From assembly GCF_025502585.1 (NCBI RefSeq), contig NZ_CP106679.1:3875501-3939500 (forward strand): a DNA stretch of 64,000 bases, given 5' to 3'. The translations under genes were made by a program, and so were the position numbers. Every line of letters begins with the position of its first letter. The stretch's first letter is position 1. This DNA comes from Reichenbachiella agarivorans (lineage in GTDB: Bacteria; Bacteroidota; Bacteroidia; Cytophagales; Cyclobacteriaceae). Positions 30,386 to 40,392 of this stretch are shown piece by piece. The notes beneath the pieces are model-generated. The model did not search any database. It saw only the letters and a list, made by a program, of their open reading frames with translations, and was not told the DNA's origin.

Positions 30386-31000
30386 TTGTCACACGAAAAG
30401 CACAGAGCGACATTCGAAAGGCACCTGCCAGCGGGTGCCGTAGCTTATTGCTTTGAGCTGTGGAAAGAACTTGGTTTCAACCTCAAGGTGACTGGCAATC
30501 GTGTATCCAAATATGGAGATTACCGCTATGATCCTAACAGCAAGAGACACAGCATATCTGTCAATGGAGGATTAAACCCCTATGCTTTTCTCGTCACTTA
30601 CATCCACGAGGTAGCTCACAAGACCAACTACGACCTGCATCAAAACAAAGTGAGTCCACACGGCCAAGAATGGAAACACCAGTTCAAAAAACTGATGATC
30701 CCAATGCTACACGAAGACATTTTCCCTATGGATATCCTCAAGCCGCTGGCCTTGCATATGAAAAACCCAAAAGCTACCAGTGTCTCTGATCCAGTACTCT
30801 TCAAAGCTCTCAGAAACCATGACAATAGCAAATCCAACCTATTCTTGAGTGAGATAGAAAATGGGCAAAAGTTCCTGTTCAGAAAAACCATCTATCGCAA
30901 ACTCGAAGAGCGTCGCACACGTGCCCTCTGCATTGCACTAGAGTCTAGCAAAAAATACCTCATTTCTGGTACAGCTCCTGTACAGGTGTTTAAGAATTAA
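30386..31000 (+). CDS. SprT-like zinc metalloprotease-family protein
   Basis: The 204-residue protein has the zinc motif HEVAHKTNY near residue 75 and a preceding GDYRYDPNSKRHSI segment, as in SprT/Spartan-like proteins. The start is a TTG directly after the der stop, so translation is probably coupled to der. Relatives in eukaryotes digest DNA-protein crosslinks; the bacterial function is unclear. No C-terminal zinc ribbon is visible. Confidence 0.83.
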   Translation: MSHEKHRATFERHLPAGAVAYCFELWKELGFNLKVTGNRVSKYGDYRYDPNSKRHSISVNGGLNPYAFLVTYIHEVAHKTNYDLHQNKVSPHGQEWKHQFKKLMIPMLHEDIFPMDILKPLALHMKNPKATSVSDPVLFKALRNHDNSKSNLFLSEIENGQKFLFRKTIYRKLEERRTRALCIALESSKKYLISGTAPVQVFKN

Positions 31001-31222
31001 CCTTCAGGAATTGAAAAAGTGTAAAATTGAAAGTACCTGTCATGGCGAGGTTATTGAACCATCAGACAGATAGAACTGATGCTTCGGAGTTACTTGTCTC
31101 CCTTCGAGAACCTCATGGTGACAAGCGATTAATCTGTACTTCAATGTAGCGTTTAGCACAAAGCGTTCTGCTTTTATGTATTTTCTTACGAACTTTGATT
31201 TTTCGTATCACACAATCAGACC

Positions 31223-31420
31223 ATGGTCGACGGCAAAACCAGAAGTAACATCAAAATAGGATCAGAAGTAGATATTGTCCTCAAAAAAGACCAGCGCAGT
31301 GGCACACTCACCAGAGGAATCGTTGCTAAACTCCTGACCAAATCCCCCTCACATACCCACGGCATCAAGGTCATGCTCGAAGATGGACAAGTAGGCAGAG
31401 TGAAAGAAGTCTTGGGATAA
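31223..31420 (+). CDS. YwbE family protein
   Basis: The 65-residue protein matches the YwbE family along its full length: IGSEVDIVLKKDQRSGTLTR, then HTHGIKVMLEDGQVGRVKE. It is a small beta-rich KOW/SH3-like protein of unknown function, found in many bacteria. It stands alone, 222 bases after the SprT-like gene; that gap shows nothing recognisable. Confidence 0.9.
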   Translation: MVDGKTRSNIKIGSEVDIVLKKDQRSGTLTRGIVAKLLTKSPSHTHGIKVMLEDGQVGRVKEVLG

Positions 31421-31505
31421 ACCCCTAGTTCGAAAGTTTCCATTCAAAAAAACACCTGTCACAAGCCAGTAATATCACAAAGAGTCTCTAATCTTGCAAT
31501 CTAAT

Positions 31506-31592
31506 GCCCACGTGCTGAAATTGGTAGACAGGCTAGATTCAGGTTCTAGTGTTCGCAAGAGCGTGAAGGTTCGACTCCTTTCGTGGGCACCA
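31506..31592 (+). tRNA. tRNA-Leu (anticodon CAG)
   Basis: An 87-base class II tRNA with a 7-bp acceptor stem (GCCCACG with CGTGGGC) and the D-loop TTGGTAGAC. The anticodon arm CTAGA-TTCAGGT-TCTAG places CAG at the wobble triplet. A short variable arm and GGTTCGACTCC follow, and the CCA end is encoded. It reads leucine CUG codons. Confidence 0.96.
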
Positions 31593-31622
31593 CAAGTGTA
31601 GAACAAATACCGGGAAGACAAG

Positions 31623-32606
31623 TTAATTATGCTCTCTGCTTTTGATATTTCTGTTCTTCCAAGATTCTTTTTCTTGTTTCAGCTCCTTCTTTTGCTGATC
31701 ATTTAGATCAAGATGCAAAAGATCAGAGACATCAGGTTGACCTGCATCTACCCAGCAAGTGTACCATATATCCCCCACCATTTTGATACTGGCTCTCATC
31801 TGACGTTCTACCATTCCATTTAGACTCTGATGATAGGCTTGTGAGTATTTTTTCGAATATACCCTCACCGTGGTGTTACCCCTCTCTTCATAACTGTATT
31901 TTTTACTACTCGAAAAACTCTCCGAAAGCTGTTTTTCAAACAACAACACCGAATCAACTGCCAAATGTGCCTGCTTCACTCCTGCCCACACATACTCACT
32001 GACCTGATCTACATAGACTGCTCTACCCACAAAAAAATTATAATCTCCATCCCAAAGCTCAGGCAATCTTGATTCCCAAAATCCATGGATTCCATGCTGA
32101 TCTGTCAATTGCCCATTGTAATTTTGGGTGGTATGAAGCGGTACATTCGCATCAGCTATATAGTGTCCAATGTCTGCTGAGTACCTCAGTATTTTTTCCA
32201 AGTTATGTTCCTCAAATGCCTTGGTCAACTGCCATTTCATCAAAGAAATATGCCAAGGTACTATCCCATAGGCCTGCAACGTATCTTCTGTGTAGATAGC
32301 TACCGCACTGTCCCAGCGATGTGGCAATATTTCAAATACATGCTCGCCATACACATCCAAATCTATGTAGTGTCGAGGTGCTTCTTCTTTGATCGCGTAG
32401 CGCCTTTCGTCAGGATTGACGGCATTTTCTGTGATATAAACAATGTGTCTTTTGTACAAATCAATGAGGTCTGGAGGCAAAGTAAATACCGCCAAGCGGT
32501 TGATTTTTCGATGTGCATGGAATCCCCAAATGACTGAAGACTTGGATACAACCTCACCAACTATCAATACAAAAATAGCAATGGCCAAAATGCGAATGGT
32601 CTTCAT
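31623..32606 (-). CDS. Secreted zinc-dependent phospholipase C/S1-P1 nuclease-like protein
   Basis: From the ATG at 32606 the protein has 327 residues and a signal peptide or anchor (MKTIRILAIAIFVLIVG). Conserved zinc-ligand-like motifs follow: WGFHAHRKINRLAV, PRHYIDLDVYG and IGHYIADANVPLHTTQNYNGQ, then HGIHGFWESRLPEL. These resemble the all-helical zinc-dependent phospholipase C and S1/P1 nuclease fold. Substrate is unknown. It reads away from the neighbouring dacB and begins 129 bases from its start. Confidence 0.82.
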   Translation of the reverse strand: MKTIRILAIAIFVLIVGEVVSKSSVIWGFHAHRKINRLAVFTLPPDLIDLYKRHIVYITENAVNPDERRYAIKEEAPRHYIDLDVYGEHVFEILPHRWDSAVAIYTEDTLQAYGIVPWHISLMKWQLTKAFEEHNLEKILRYSADIGHYIADANVPLHTTQNYNGQLTDQHGIHGFWESRLPELWDGDYNFFVGRAVYVDQVSEYVWAGVKQAHLAVDSVLLFEKQLSESFSSSKKYSYEERGNTTVRVYSKKYSQAYHQSLNGMVERQMRASIKMVGDIWYTCWVDAGQPDVSDLLHLDLNDQQKKELKQEKESWKNRNIKSREHN

Positions 32607-32735
32607 GAATAAGGTTGGTTTGTTCGAAATATTCATCAAATACACCTCAATGAACAGACTAAAACTAAGGAATTGACGCGAGAGATTCAATACTTACTAT
32701 AACCAAAAGCATGAAATTGCTTTTATCTTAGCGTC

Positions 32736-34055
32736 ATGAAATTCATTCCTTCTCTCAGTGTTGCCATACTTCTACTTCTCACCTCTTGCGCTACACTCAA
32801 GACCAAGGTTACCAACAAGAAAGTCATCAAGGCAATAGAGAAAGATGAAGTCTACGATACCCACTTCACAGGTTTTGTACTACATGATCCTAGCAGCCAC
32901 GAAAATCTCATTGAGATCAATGCTGATCGGTTTTTTACTCCAGCCTCCAATACCAAACTTACCACCCTGTACGCCTGTTTGCTCAACCTAGGTGATTCCA
33001 TCCCTGGGCTGAAGTACGAAATCCAAAACGACACCTTGTATTTTACTGGAACTGGCGACCCTAGCTTCCTCAATCCAGATTTTCCGAATCAACCTGTTTT
33101 CGATTTTCTTCGCCAGTCCAAATACACGCTTGTCTATGTTGAACCTCGATTTTTAGACGACACACAGGCAGCAGGTTGGGCTTGGGAGGATTATGAATAT
33201 TATTTTCAGCCTGAGCGAAACGGCTTCCCAATTTACGGCAACACATTGCACTTCGTCTATGACTCCATTTCGAATCATTTCGATATTGAACCTCCGTTTT
33301 TTTCAGATTATGTGACGCTGTATCCGACCTATGACAAAAGCTACAAACATGCCCGAGATCTCACCGCCAACATCTTTCACTTTGCACCAGACACGACTCG
33401 TGCAGCATATAAAAACCGGATTCCATTCAAGACTTCCGATGAAATGACCTTTGCACTGCTGGAAGACACACTCCGTCGTTCCTTGGGTCGTATTGCATTT
33501 TATGAATTTCAACAACCCCTTTTCAAATATGCAATTGAGAGCAAAGACCTTTACGCATTGATGCTCAAGCGCAGCGACAATTTCATCGCAGAACAACTTA
33601 TCTATGTAACCACACAAGAAATGGGACTAGAAATGTCCTTTGCAGCATTGAGTCAGCATGTCATGCTCCGAGAACTTGACCCTCTGAGATCTCAAGTGGA
33701 ATGGAAAGATGGCTCAGGCCTATCCAGATACAACCTTGCTACTCCTACTTTCATGATTGAGCTCCTCCAATTGATTTTGCAAGAAATAACCATGGATGAA
33801 CTCAAAGCACTCTTGCCCGCAGGAGGAAAAGAAGGTACGATGAAAGATTGGTATCAACCAGCACAAGGACAAGAGCCCTACATATACGCCAAGACTGGCA
33901 CCTTGAGCAACATCCACAACCTGACAGGTATCATCCAAACCAAATCTGGCAAGAACCTACTCTTCACCTACATGAACAACAACTACAAGGGCGGTTCATA
34001 TCCAGTGAAACGACACATGCAAAAAGTATTGACCCTGATCAGAGACAAATACTAA
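32736..34055 (+). CDS. dacB: D-alanyl-D-alanine carboxypeptidase/endopeptidase (PBP4, peptidase S13) lipoprotein
   Basis: The 439-residue protein has a lipoprotein signal ending LTSC (Cys18). The serine-penicillin-binding motifs are in order: SNTK (Ser71-Lys74), SDN in LKRSDNFIAEQ near residue 288, and KTG in YAKTGTLSN near 387. The S13 family trims or cuts peptidoglycan cross-links in the periplasm. It is lipid-anchored here, and lies upstream of, but on a separate transcript from, the MarR-efflux operon. Confidence 0.92.
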   Translation: MKFIPSLSVAILLLLTSCATLKTKVTNKKVIKAIEKDEVYDTHFTGFVLHDPSSHENLIEINADRFFTPASNTKLTTLYACLLNLGDSIPGLKYEIQNDTLYFTGTGDPSFLNPDFPNQPVFDFLRQSKYTLVYVEPRFLDDTQAAGWAWEDYEYYFQPERNGFPIYGNTLHFVYDSISNHFDIEPPFFSDYVTLYPTYDKSYKHARDLTANIFHFAPDTTRAAYKNRIPFKTSDEMTFALLEDTLRRSLGRIAFYEFQQPLFKYAIESKDLYALMLKRSDNFIAEQLIYVTTQEMGLEMSFAALSQHVMLRELDPLRSQVEWKDGSGLSRYNLATPTFMIELLQLILQEITMDELKALLPAGGKEGTMKDWYQPAQGQEPYIYAKTGTLSNIHNLTGIIQTKSGKNLLFTYMNNNYKGGSYPVKRHMQKVLTLIRDKY

Positions 34056-34096
34056 AAATACCGTTCATCAAAAAAAACAACCCCTTTTATAATACA

Positions 34097-34116
34097 TTGG
34101 TTGCATACGCAACTAA
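34097..34116. promoter_or_regulatory. Candidate MarR operator
   Basis: The sequence TTGGTTGCATACGCAACTAA contains an inverted repeat (GTTGC-ATAC-GCAAC). It lies 31 bases before the marR start, just downstream of a TATAAT-like stretch. Position and symmetry fit an autoregulatory MarR-family operator; that it controls the efflux operon is inference. Confidence 0.55.
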
Positions 34117-34146
34117 CCAAAAGTACTTTCGTAAGCAAATTCGGGA

Positions 34147-34617
34147 ATGGCAAAGAAAAAAATTATCATAGAAGATTCTATACTCTCTTTGATGGGTAAA
34201 ACCATGAAGGCGCTGCACTACTTCATTGGAGATAGCTTCCACTCATATGGTATCGAACTGACCCGTGCACAGTTTGTTTTGCTCAAAGTACTCAGTACAC
34301 ACGAAGGCATCGTACAAAATGACCTGGCATTTATAACCAACAGAGATAAAACTTCGTTGGCAAGATTGCTCAGCACCATGGAAAAGAAAGAACTCCTGCG
34401 AAGGGAAAGTTCCGAAACAGACAAACGTACCAACCTGGTACATATCACCAGCAAGGGTGAAGAAGCTCTGAAAATGGCGCACCCCATCATCAAGGATGCA
34501 CTCAAAGTCATTCAATCCAATATTTCAGAACAAGAATTAACAACAACTATAGAAGTATTAAAAAAAATTAGAAAGAACATCAATGCTGATGAACTCACTA
34601 TGCCCTATCAGAATTAA
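34147..34617 (+). CDS. MarR family transcriptional regulator
   Basis: The 156-residue protein has a winged helix-turn-helix core with LTRAQFVLLKVLSTHEG and NDLAFITNRDKTSLARLLS, and the wing ETDKRTNLVHITSKG, all MarR hallmarks. It is the first gene of a four-gene efflux operon and ends 3 bases before the adaptor gene. It probably represses the operon through the inverted repeat at 34097-34116 until a small molecule releases it; the inducer is unknown. Confidence 0.93.
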   Translation: MAKKKIIIEDSILSLMGKTMKALHYFIGDSFHSYGIELTRAQFVLLKVLSTHEGIVQNDLAFITNRDKTSLARLLSTMEKKELLRRESSETDKRTNLVHITSKGEEALKMAHPIIKDALKVIQSNISEQELTTTIEVLKKIRKNINADELTMPYQN

Positions 34618-34620
34618 ACT

Positions 34621-35742
34621 ATGAACAGAAAAATTACAATCGTACTAGGAGTCGCCCTGATAGTTGCAGGGATATTTGGCGCGAAAAAAATCGCAGGAAG
34701 CAAGAAGGAATTTACCAAAGTAAGTGAGAAATCCATCTCAACCATCTTTACCGAAAAGGTAAAAAATGGTAGTCAAGCCATTCATATCATAGAAAGCGGA
34801 CGACTCACCGCCAAAACGAAAGCGGAATTGTATGCGGAAGTACAAGGAGTCATGCAAGCTACCAGCAAAGAGTTCAAAGCAGGCGTCAGATACAGCAAAG
34901 GACAGGTACTCATCAACATTCGTAGCAATGAGTCCTATGCCAAACTACAAGCCCAAAAAAGCACCTTGCAAAATCTGATAACAAGCATTTTGCCAGACTT
35001 GAGACTTGACTATCCAGATGCCTACAAAAAATGGAATGACTATGTGGTCAACTTTGACCTAGACAAAACAATAGCGCCTTTGCCAGAAACAACCACTGAC
35101 AAAGAAAAGTATTTCATCACTGGCAAAAACATCTATACGACCTACTACAACACCAAAAACTTGGAGATCATCCAAAGCAAATATCAGATTAGAGCTCCTT
35201 TCAATGGCGTATTGACAGAGACCCTGGTGAATCCAGGCACAGTGATCCGTACTGGACAAAAACTGGGTGAATTCATAGACCCTGCTGTCTATGAGCTGGA
35301 AATCGCCATCAGTCATTCGATGGTCAGTGCATTGGCTCCAGGCCAAAACGTAAAAATCACAGCACCTGGGGTCACCGACAAAACTTGGACAGGGAAGGTT
35401 GCCAGAATCAACGGCAAGGTGGATGCTACCACCCAAACCGTATTGATATTTATCGATGTAAAAGGAGAAAATCTCAAAGAAGGCCTCTACCTAGAAGCAC
35501 ACATCGAAGGGCAAAAACTAGACAACGTATATGAAGTAGACAGAAAACTACTCATAGAAGGCTCAAAGCTATATACAGTGGTAGATCACAAGTTGGTGTT
35601 GGTACCAATCACCATCATGCACAAAACACAAAGCACAGTCATCGTGTCTGGATTGGCTGACAATACGGAGATTGCATCCAAAATTATCCCAGGTGCTTAT
35701 GAAGGCATGGAAGTCAAAATATCAAGCGAAAACAAACAATAA
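34621..35742 (+). CDS. RND efflux periplasmic adaptor (HlyD/membrane fusion protein)
   Basis: The 373-residue protein has an N-terminal signal anchor (about 5-22), a lipoyl-like domain split by a helical hairpin (YAEVQGVMQAT, later YQIRAPFNGVLTE), a beta barrel (PGQNVKITAPG) and a C-terminal proximal domain. It bridges the inner-membrane pump and the TolC-like channel encoded next. It sits 3 bases after marR and 3 bases before the permease. Confidence 0.92.
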   Translation: MNRKITIVLGVALIVAGIFGAKKIAGSKKEFTKVSEKSISTIFTEKVKNGSQAIHIIESGRLTAKTKAELYAEVQGVMQATSKEFKAGVRYSKGQVLINIRSNESYAKLQAQKSTLQNLITSILPDLRLDYPDAYKKWNDYVVNFDLDKTIAPLPETTTDKEKYFITGKNIYTTYYNTKNLEIIQSKYQIRAPFNGVLTETLVNPGTVIRTGQKLGEFIDPAVYELEIAISHSMVSALAPGQNVKITAPGVTDKTWTGKVARINGKVDATTQTVLIFIDVKGENLKEGLYLEAHIEGQKLDNVYEVDRKLLIEGSKLYTVVDHKLVLVPITIMHKTQSTVIVSGLADNTEIASKIIPGAYEGMEVKISSENKQ

Positions 35743-35745
35743 TCC

Positions 35746-38700
35746 ATGCAAAAAATAATTGACCATTTCATCAAATACCCTGTAGCGGGGTGGGTGATTG
35801 TAATCGCCTTTGTATTCCTTGGGTTGACGGGTTTGTTCAACATGAAATCTTCTTTCTTTCCGCTGGTAGAGAGTCGCAACATCACTATTACTGTAAACTA
35901 TCCTGGCGCCTCTCCACAAGAAATGGAGGAAGGGATCGTACTCAAAATAGAAGACAACATCAGAGGATTGGTAGGAATTGATCGTTTCACCTCTACCTCA
36001 TCTGAAAACAGCGCCTCGATCCTGATTGAGGTCATCAAAGGCTATGACATAGACGCTGTATTGGCTGATGTCAAAAATGCAGTAGATCGAATTCCGTCTT
36101 TTCCAGTAGGTATGGAACCTGCGGTGGTATCCAAGGGGATTTTCATTACAGAAGCAGTCTCTATGACTCTCAGTGGAGAAAATGTACCCTTGACCTCTCT
36201 AAAATCCATAGCCAGAGACATCGAAACAGATCTAAAAAACACTGAAGGTATCTCACAGGTAGAAGTCATGGGATATCCTGAAGAAGAGATAGAAATAGCC
36301 TTGAGCGAAGACAAACTCAGAGCCTACGATCTGACCTTCGAAGAAGTAGCCAGAGCGGTCTCTAGCACCAATATTCTGGTCACTGGTGGTACCATCAAAA
36401 CATCAACTGAAGAATACCTAATCCGAGTCAGCAACCGGGTTTACCACGGAGATGAACTAGATCATTTGATTGTAAAAGCCAGTGAAAATGGTGACGTGAT
36501 TCGACTCAGCGACATTGCAGATGTCAAAGACCGATGGTCAGAGACCCCAGACAGGTTGTATTTCAATGGCAAACAAGCAGTTAGAATCCGTGTCAATGCT
36601 ACCATCTCTGAGGATTTGATAGATGCTGCTACCAAGACCAAAGCCTACATCACGGAATTCAATGCGACCAACGACAATGTCAAAATCGACATTACGAGAG
36701 ATTCATCAACTACGGTACTACAAAGATCGCAACTGCTGTTTGAGAATGGTATCGTCGGTATGTTGCTGGTGCTATTCTTTCTAGCGATATTTTTGAAACC
36801 AAGATTGGCGTTTTGGGTGGCATTTGGTTTGCCGATTGCCTTTTTGGGTATGTTCATCTTTGCGGGATTTGCAGGCGTCACGATCAACGTACTCTCGCTT
36901 TTTGGGATGATCATCGTGATTGGTATTTTGGTCGATGATGGTATCGTCATCGCTGAAAACATTTACTATCACCATGAACAAGGCAAAAGCCCCATAGAAG
37001 CGGCAGTCATGGGCACCAGAGAGGTGCTACCAGCCATCGTTTCTGCGATATTGACCACTCTTGTTGCGTTTTCTACTTTCTTTTTCTTAGAGGGTCGCAT
37101 TGGAGAGTTCTTTGGAGAGGTGGCCATGATTGTGATTTTGACCTTGAGTGTATCGTTGGTTGAAGCCCTAATTATTCTGCCTTCTCACGTCGCTCACTCT
37201 AGGGCGCTATCCAAAGATCAGAAGACCTATGTATTTAACAAATATGCTGACCAAGGCATGAACTGGTTCAGAGACAAAGTTTATGTCCCATTTTTGACCT
37301 TCTTTTTGCATCACAAAGTACTTGGTTTTGGGATTCCAATATTCCTACTTGCTCTCACCTTTGGATCCATGAATGCAGGCATCATACGTTCAACATTCTT
37401 CCCCCAAATAGCCAGTGATAGAGTAACTATCGAGCTGGTGATGCCACAGGGAACGCACGAATCCATCACAGATTCGATCAGCACAGCCATTGAGCAAATC
37501 GCTTGGGAAGTTGGCAAAACTTTCAACGATAGACAAGAAAAAGATGCCATCGAAAGTATCGTCAGAAGATTAGGCCCAGGCGCATCCAAAGCTACGATTG
37601 ACATCAATTTGCTACCAGGAGAAGAGCGACATTTCCCGTCATTCGAAATGTCAACTGCCGTTGGTGACAAAGTAGGACCAATACACAGTGCTGAAAGTGT
37701 TGTTTACGGTTCGGGAGGAAATTTTGGTGGCTCCCCTATCTCCATATCGCTACTCAGTGACAACATCGAAGAGTTGAAAGCAGCCAAGGTGATGCTGAAA
37801 GAATACATGAAAGAAAATCCTTTGCTCAAGGACATTCAAGACAACGATCCTCAGGGAATCAAGGAGATCAAAATTACGCTTAAAGACAGAGCCTATGCTA
37901 TGGGGTTCAGGTTGAGCGATGTGATCAATCAGGTACGGTATGGATTCTTTGGGTTTCAAGCGCAGCGTTTCCAGCGTAGACGCGATGAAATCAAAGTATG
38001 GGTTCGCTATGACGAAAATGAGCGGTCTTCTATCAAAAATCTGGACGACATGCGGATTGTTAGTCCTAGTGGAGCACGAGTGCCATTGAGTGAAATCGTC
38101 AATTATGAAATTGAAAGAGGGGAAATATCTATCAATCATCTCGATGGAAAACGTGAAATCAGAGTCGATGCAGATTTGAAAGACCCCAAAAATTCAGCCA
38201 CAGAAATCATGGCGACAATCAAGGAAAAAATGCTACCAGAAATGAAGGTAAAATTCCCTCATGTCACGCCCATTTTTGAGGGACAAAACCGGGAAGCCAA
38301 CAAGACCACAAGTTCTGCTGGTAAAGTCATCCCAATCATTCTCTTCTCAATTTTCGTGATTATCGCCTTTACTTTCCGATCATTTAGCCAACCCTTGTTG
38401 CTCCTTCTCATGATTCCATTTAGCATGATTGGCGTAGCATGGGGGCATTGGATTCATGATTTTCCGATCAATATCTTGTCATTCTTGGGTATCATCGCCC
38501 TGATTGGTATTGTCGTCAATGATGGTCTGGTATTGATTGGCAAGATGAATAGCAACCTCAAAGAAGGTATGAAATACAATGATGCCATCATAGAAGCAGG
38601 AAAATCGAGGTTCAGAGCCATTTTCCTTACTTCCATTACCACAGTGGCAGGTCTGGCACCCTTGATCTTTGAGACTAGTCGTCAGGCTCAGTTCCTCATA

Positions 38701-38901
38701 CCTATGGCGATCGCAATCGCCTATGGAATTGTCATGGCTACTATCCTGACCTTGGTCATGTTGCCACTCATGTTGTCCACAGGCAACGCCATCAAGGTCT
38801 ATACACTGTGGTTATGGGAAGGCAAAAAACCAACTTCCGAAGAGGTAGAAAGAGCAGTAAAAGAACTAGAAGTAGAAAATGGTGAACACGATCATGAATA
38901 A
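35746..38901 (+). CDS. RND family efflux permease
   Basis: The 1051-residue length is typical of AcrB/MexB-type pumps. There are two blocks of transmembrane helices (about 345-540 and 860-1020) and large periplasmic loops after TM1 and TM7. Visible features are the N-terminal FIKYPVAGWVIVIAF, TM4 with GIVVDDGIVIAENI-like residues (GILVDDGIVIAEN), and PLSEIVNYE in the porter region. It exports lipophilic or toxic compounds with proton flow; the substrate is unknown. The last bases overlap the TolC gene start. Confidence 0.94.
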   Translation: MQKIIDHFIKYPVAGWVIVIAFVFLGLTGLFNMKSSFFPLVESRNITITVNYPGASPQEMEEGIVLKIEDNIRGLVGIDRFTSTSSENSASILIEVIKGYDIDAVLADVKNAVDRIPSFPVGMEPAVVSKGIFITEAVSMTLSGENVPLTSLKSIARDIETDLKNTEGISQVEVMGYPEEEIEIALSEDKLRAYDLTFEEVARAVSSTNILVTGGTIKTSTEEYLIRVSNRVYHGDELDHLIVKASENGDVIRLSDIADVKDRWSETPDRLYFNGKQAVRIRVNATISEDLIDAATKTKAYITEFNATNDNVKIDITRDSSTTVLQRSQLLFENGIVGMLLVLFFLAIFLKPRLAFWVAFGLPIAFLGMFIFAGFAGVTINVLSLFGMIIVIGILVDDGIVIAENIYYHHEQGKSPIEAAVMGTREVLPAIVSAILTTLVAFSTFFFLEGRIGEFFGEVAMIVILTLSVSLVEALIILPSHVAHSRALSKDQKTYVFNKYADQGMNWFRDKVYVPFLTFFLHHKVLGFGIPIFLLALTFGSMNAGIIRSTFFPQIASDRVTIELVMPQGTHESITDSISTAIEQIAWEVGKTFNDRQEKDAIESIVRRLGPGASKATIDINLLPGEERHFPSFEMSTAVGDKVGPIHSAESVVYGSGGNFGGSPISISLLSDNIEELKAAKVMLKEYMKENPLLKDIQDNDPQGIKEIKITLKDRAYAMGFRLSDVINQVRYGFFGFQAQRFQRRRDEIKVWVRYDENERSSIKNLDDMRIVSPSGARVPLSEIVNYEIERGEISINHLDGKREIRVDADLKDPKNSATEIMATIKEKMLPEMKVKFPHVTPIFEGQNREANKTTSSAGKVIPIILFSIFVIIAFTFRSFSQPLLLLLMIPFSMIGVAWGHWIHDFPINILSFLGIIALIGIVVNDGLVLIGKMNSNLKEGMKYNDAIIEAGKSRFRAIFLTSITTVAGLAPLIFETSRQAQFLIPMAIAIAYGIVMATILTLVMLPLMLSTGNAIKVYTLWLWEGKKPTSEEVERAVKELEVENGEHDHE

Positions 38902-40207
38902 ATATATAATCCTAAGTATCCTGATTCTTGGCATCACTGCCAAGAGTTGGGCGCAAGCGGTCCTGAGTAAATCTGATGCGGTGTCTATTGCACTGGAAAA
39001 CAATTTTGACATTCGTGCAGCAATCAATGACCAAGAAGTAGCCGAAAACAACGCCAGTATCTTGAACAGTGGGTATTTGCCTACTGTCACCGGGACTGCT
39101 GCAACCAACTATTCGATTTCCAATTCTAATCTTACATTTAGCGACGGCTCTGATACGACTATCAATGGTGCTAATAGTTATGGCACCAACGGTCAGGTAA
39201 GGTTGGACTACACAGTATTCGATGGGTTTGGTAGAATGTACAACTACAAAATTCTACAAATGAATTATGATTTGAGCGAACTCCAGGCACGTCTAGTGAT
39301 GGAAAACACCCTCATCAATCTCTTTACAGGATACTATGAGATCGCAAGGTTGACAGAAAATGAGCAAACGCAGAAGGAGACCCTAGACATCTCTCGTGAA
39401 CGTCTCCAAAGAGCCAAATACAGCTTTGACTATGGTCAAAACACCAATCTGGATGTACTCAATGCAGAGGTAGACTACAACACAGACAGTATCAACTACC
39501 TGACTATTACGCAACAACTCCGCAACCAAAAGAGAACCCTCAATCTCATGATGGGAAGAGATGTACGGATAGAGTTTGAGGTAGATACGACATTGACCTT
39601 CGATGACATACTATACAGTACCATAGAAGAGCATGCAAAAGTGTACAATGCGACGGTCTTGCAAGAAAAAAACCGCTTGACCAGTAGTCAGTACAGTATC
39701 CAAGTGGCCAAGTCATCCATCATACCAAAGATTGGAATCAATGGATCGTATGGGCACAACTACAACCACAACGCCCCAGGCAATTTTTTGAGTGAGTTGA
39801 ATTCTACTACTGGGACGGTCGGAGCATCTCTATCATGGAATATATTTGACGGAGGAAAATCGAATATTCAACGACAAAACAGCAGGTTGGCGTACGAAAA
39901 CCAAAAAATATCACTCGAAAGAGCAGAACTGACTTTGGAGACACAGCTACAAAATGCCTGGACACTCTACCAAACAGCACTCTTTGTGATGCAGGCTGAA
40001 AGCAAAAACCTGGACACCAATCAGTTAAATTTTAATCGATCCAAAGAACAATATGAATTGGGTCAGATTACCTCCATTGAATTCAGACAAGCACAGTTCA
40101 ACCTACTCACTGCAAGTCTCAACTTCAATCAGGCTAAATACAGTGCAAAAAATGCAGAACTTGCCCTACTACAGTTGAGTGGCAGCTTGCTCAATGCCAG
40201 CTTTTAA
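38894..40207 (+). CDS. TolC family outer-membrane efflux channel
   Basis: From the ATG at 38894, which overlaps the permease stop by 8 bases (ATGAATAA), the protein has 437 residues. A signal peptide ends SWAQA; a start 15 bases earlier is less natural. Two repeats of long coiled helices and short strands fit an OEP channel: ALENNFDIRAAINDQEVAE near the start and ISLERAELTLETQLQNAW near residue 345. It completes the tripartite pump with the two preceding genes. Confidence 0.92.
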   Translation: MNKYIILSILILGITAKSWAQAVLSKSDAVSIALENNFDIRAAINDQEVAENNASILNSGYLPTVTGTAATNYSISNSNLTFSDGSDTTINGANSYGTNGQVRLDYTVFDGFGRMYNYKILQMNYDLSELQARLVMENTLINLFTGYYEIARLTENEQTQKETLDISRERLQRAKYSFDYGQNTNLDVLNAEVDYNTDSINYLTITQQLRNQKRTLNLMMGRDVRIEFEVDTTLTFDDILYSTIEEHAKVYNATVLQEKNRLTSSQYSIQVAKSSIIPKIGINGSYGHNYNHNAPGNFLSELNSTTGTVGASLSWNIFDGGKSNIQRQNSRLAYENQKISLERAELTLETQLQNAWTLYQTALFVMQAESKNLDTNQLNFNRSKEQYELGQITSIEFRQAQFNLLTASLNFNQAKYSAKNAELALLQLSGSLLNASF

Positions 40208-40218
40208 GAAACATAATT

Positions 40219-40270
40219 AAAGCGGGATCTGTCAACGTCCTATTGGTCTGATAGATTCCGCCTTTATCAT
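40219..40270 (+). terminator. Probable terminator of the efflux operon
   Basis: A 13-bp stem (GCGGGATCTGTCA at 40222-40234 with TGATAGATTCCGC at 40249-40261) pairs fully when two G-U pairs are allowed. It has a 14-base loop and T-rich sequence after it, beginning about 15 bases after the TolC stop. Confidence 0.55.
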
Positions 40271-40392
40271 ATTATTTTTTCAAGTCTCAAGACGCAAATC
40301 CTAGCTCTCAGCAAACCCCTTTCTATTTCTAAGTTCTTCATTTCTCTTATTGCTTGCATACAAGTAAATAAAGGTGGAATTTTGTAGCTCGT

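Noticed and set aside
34060-34100. Terminator after dacB
   Set aside because: The stretch is A/C-rich and T-rich in parts but forms no stable hairpin.
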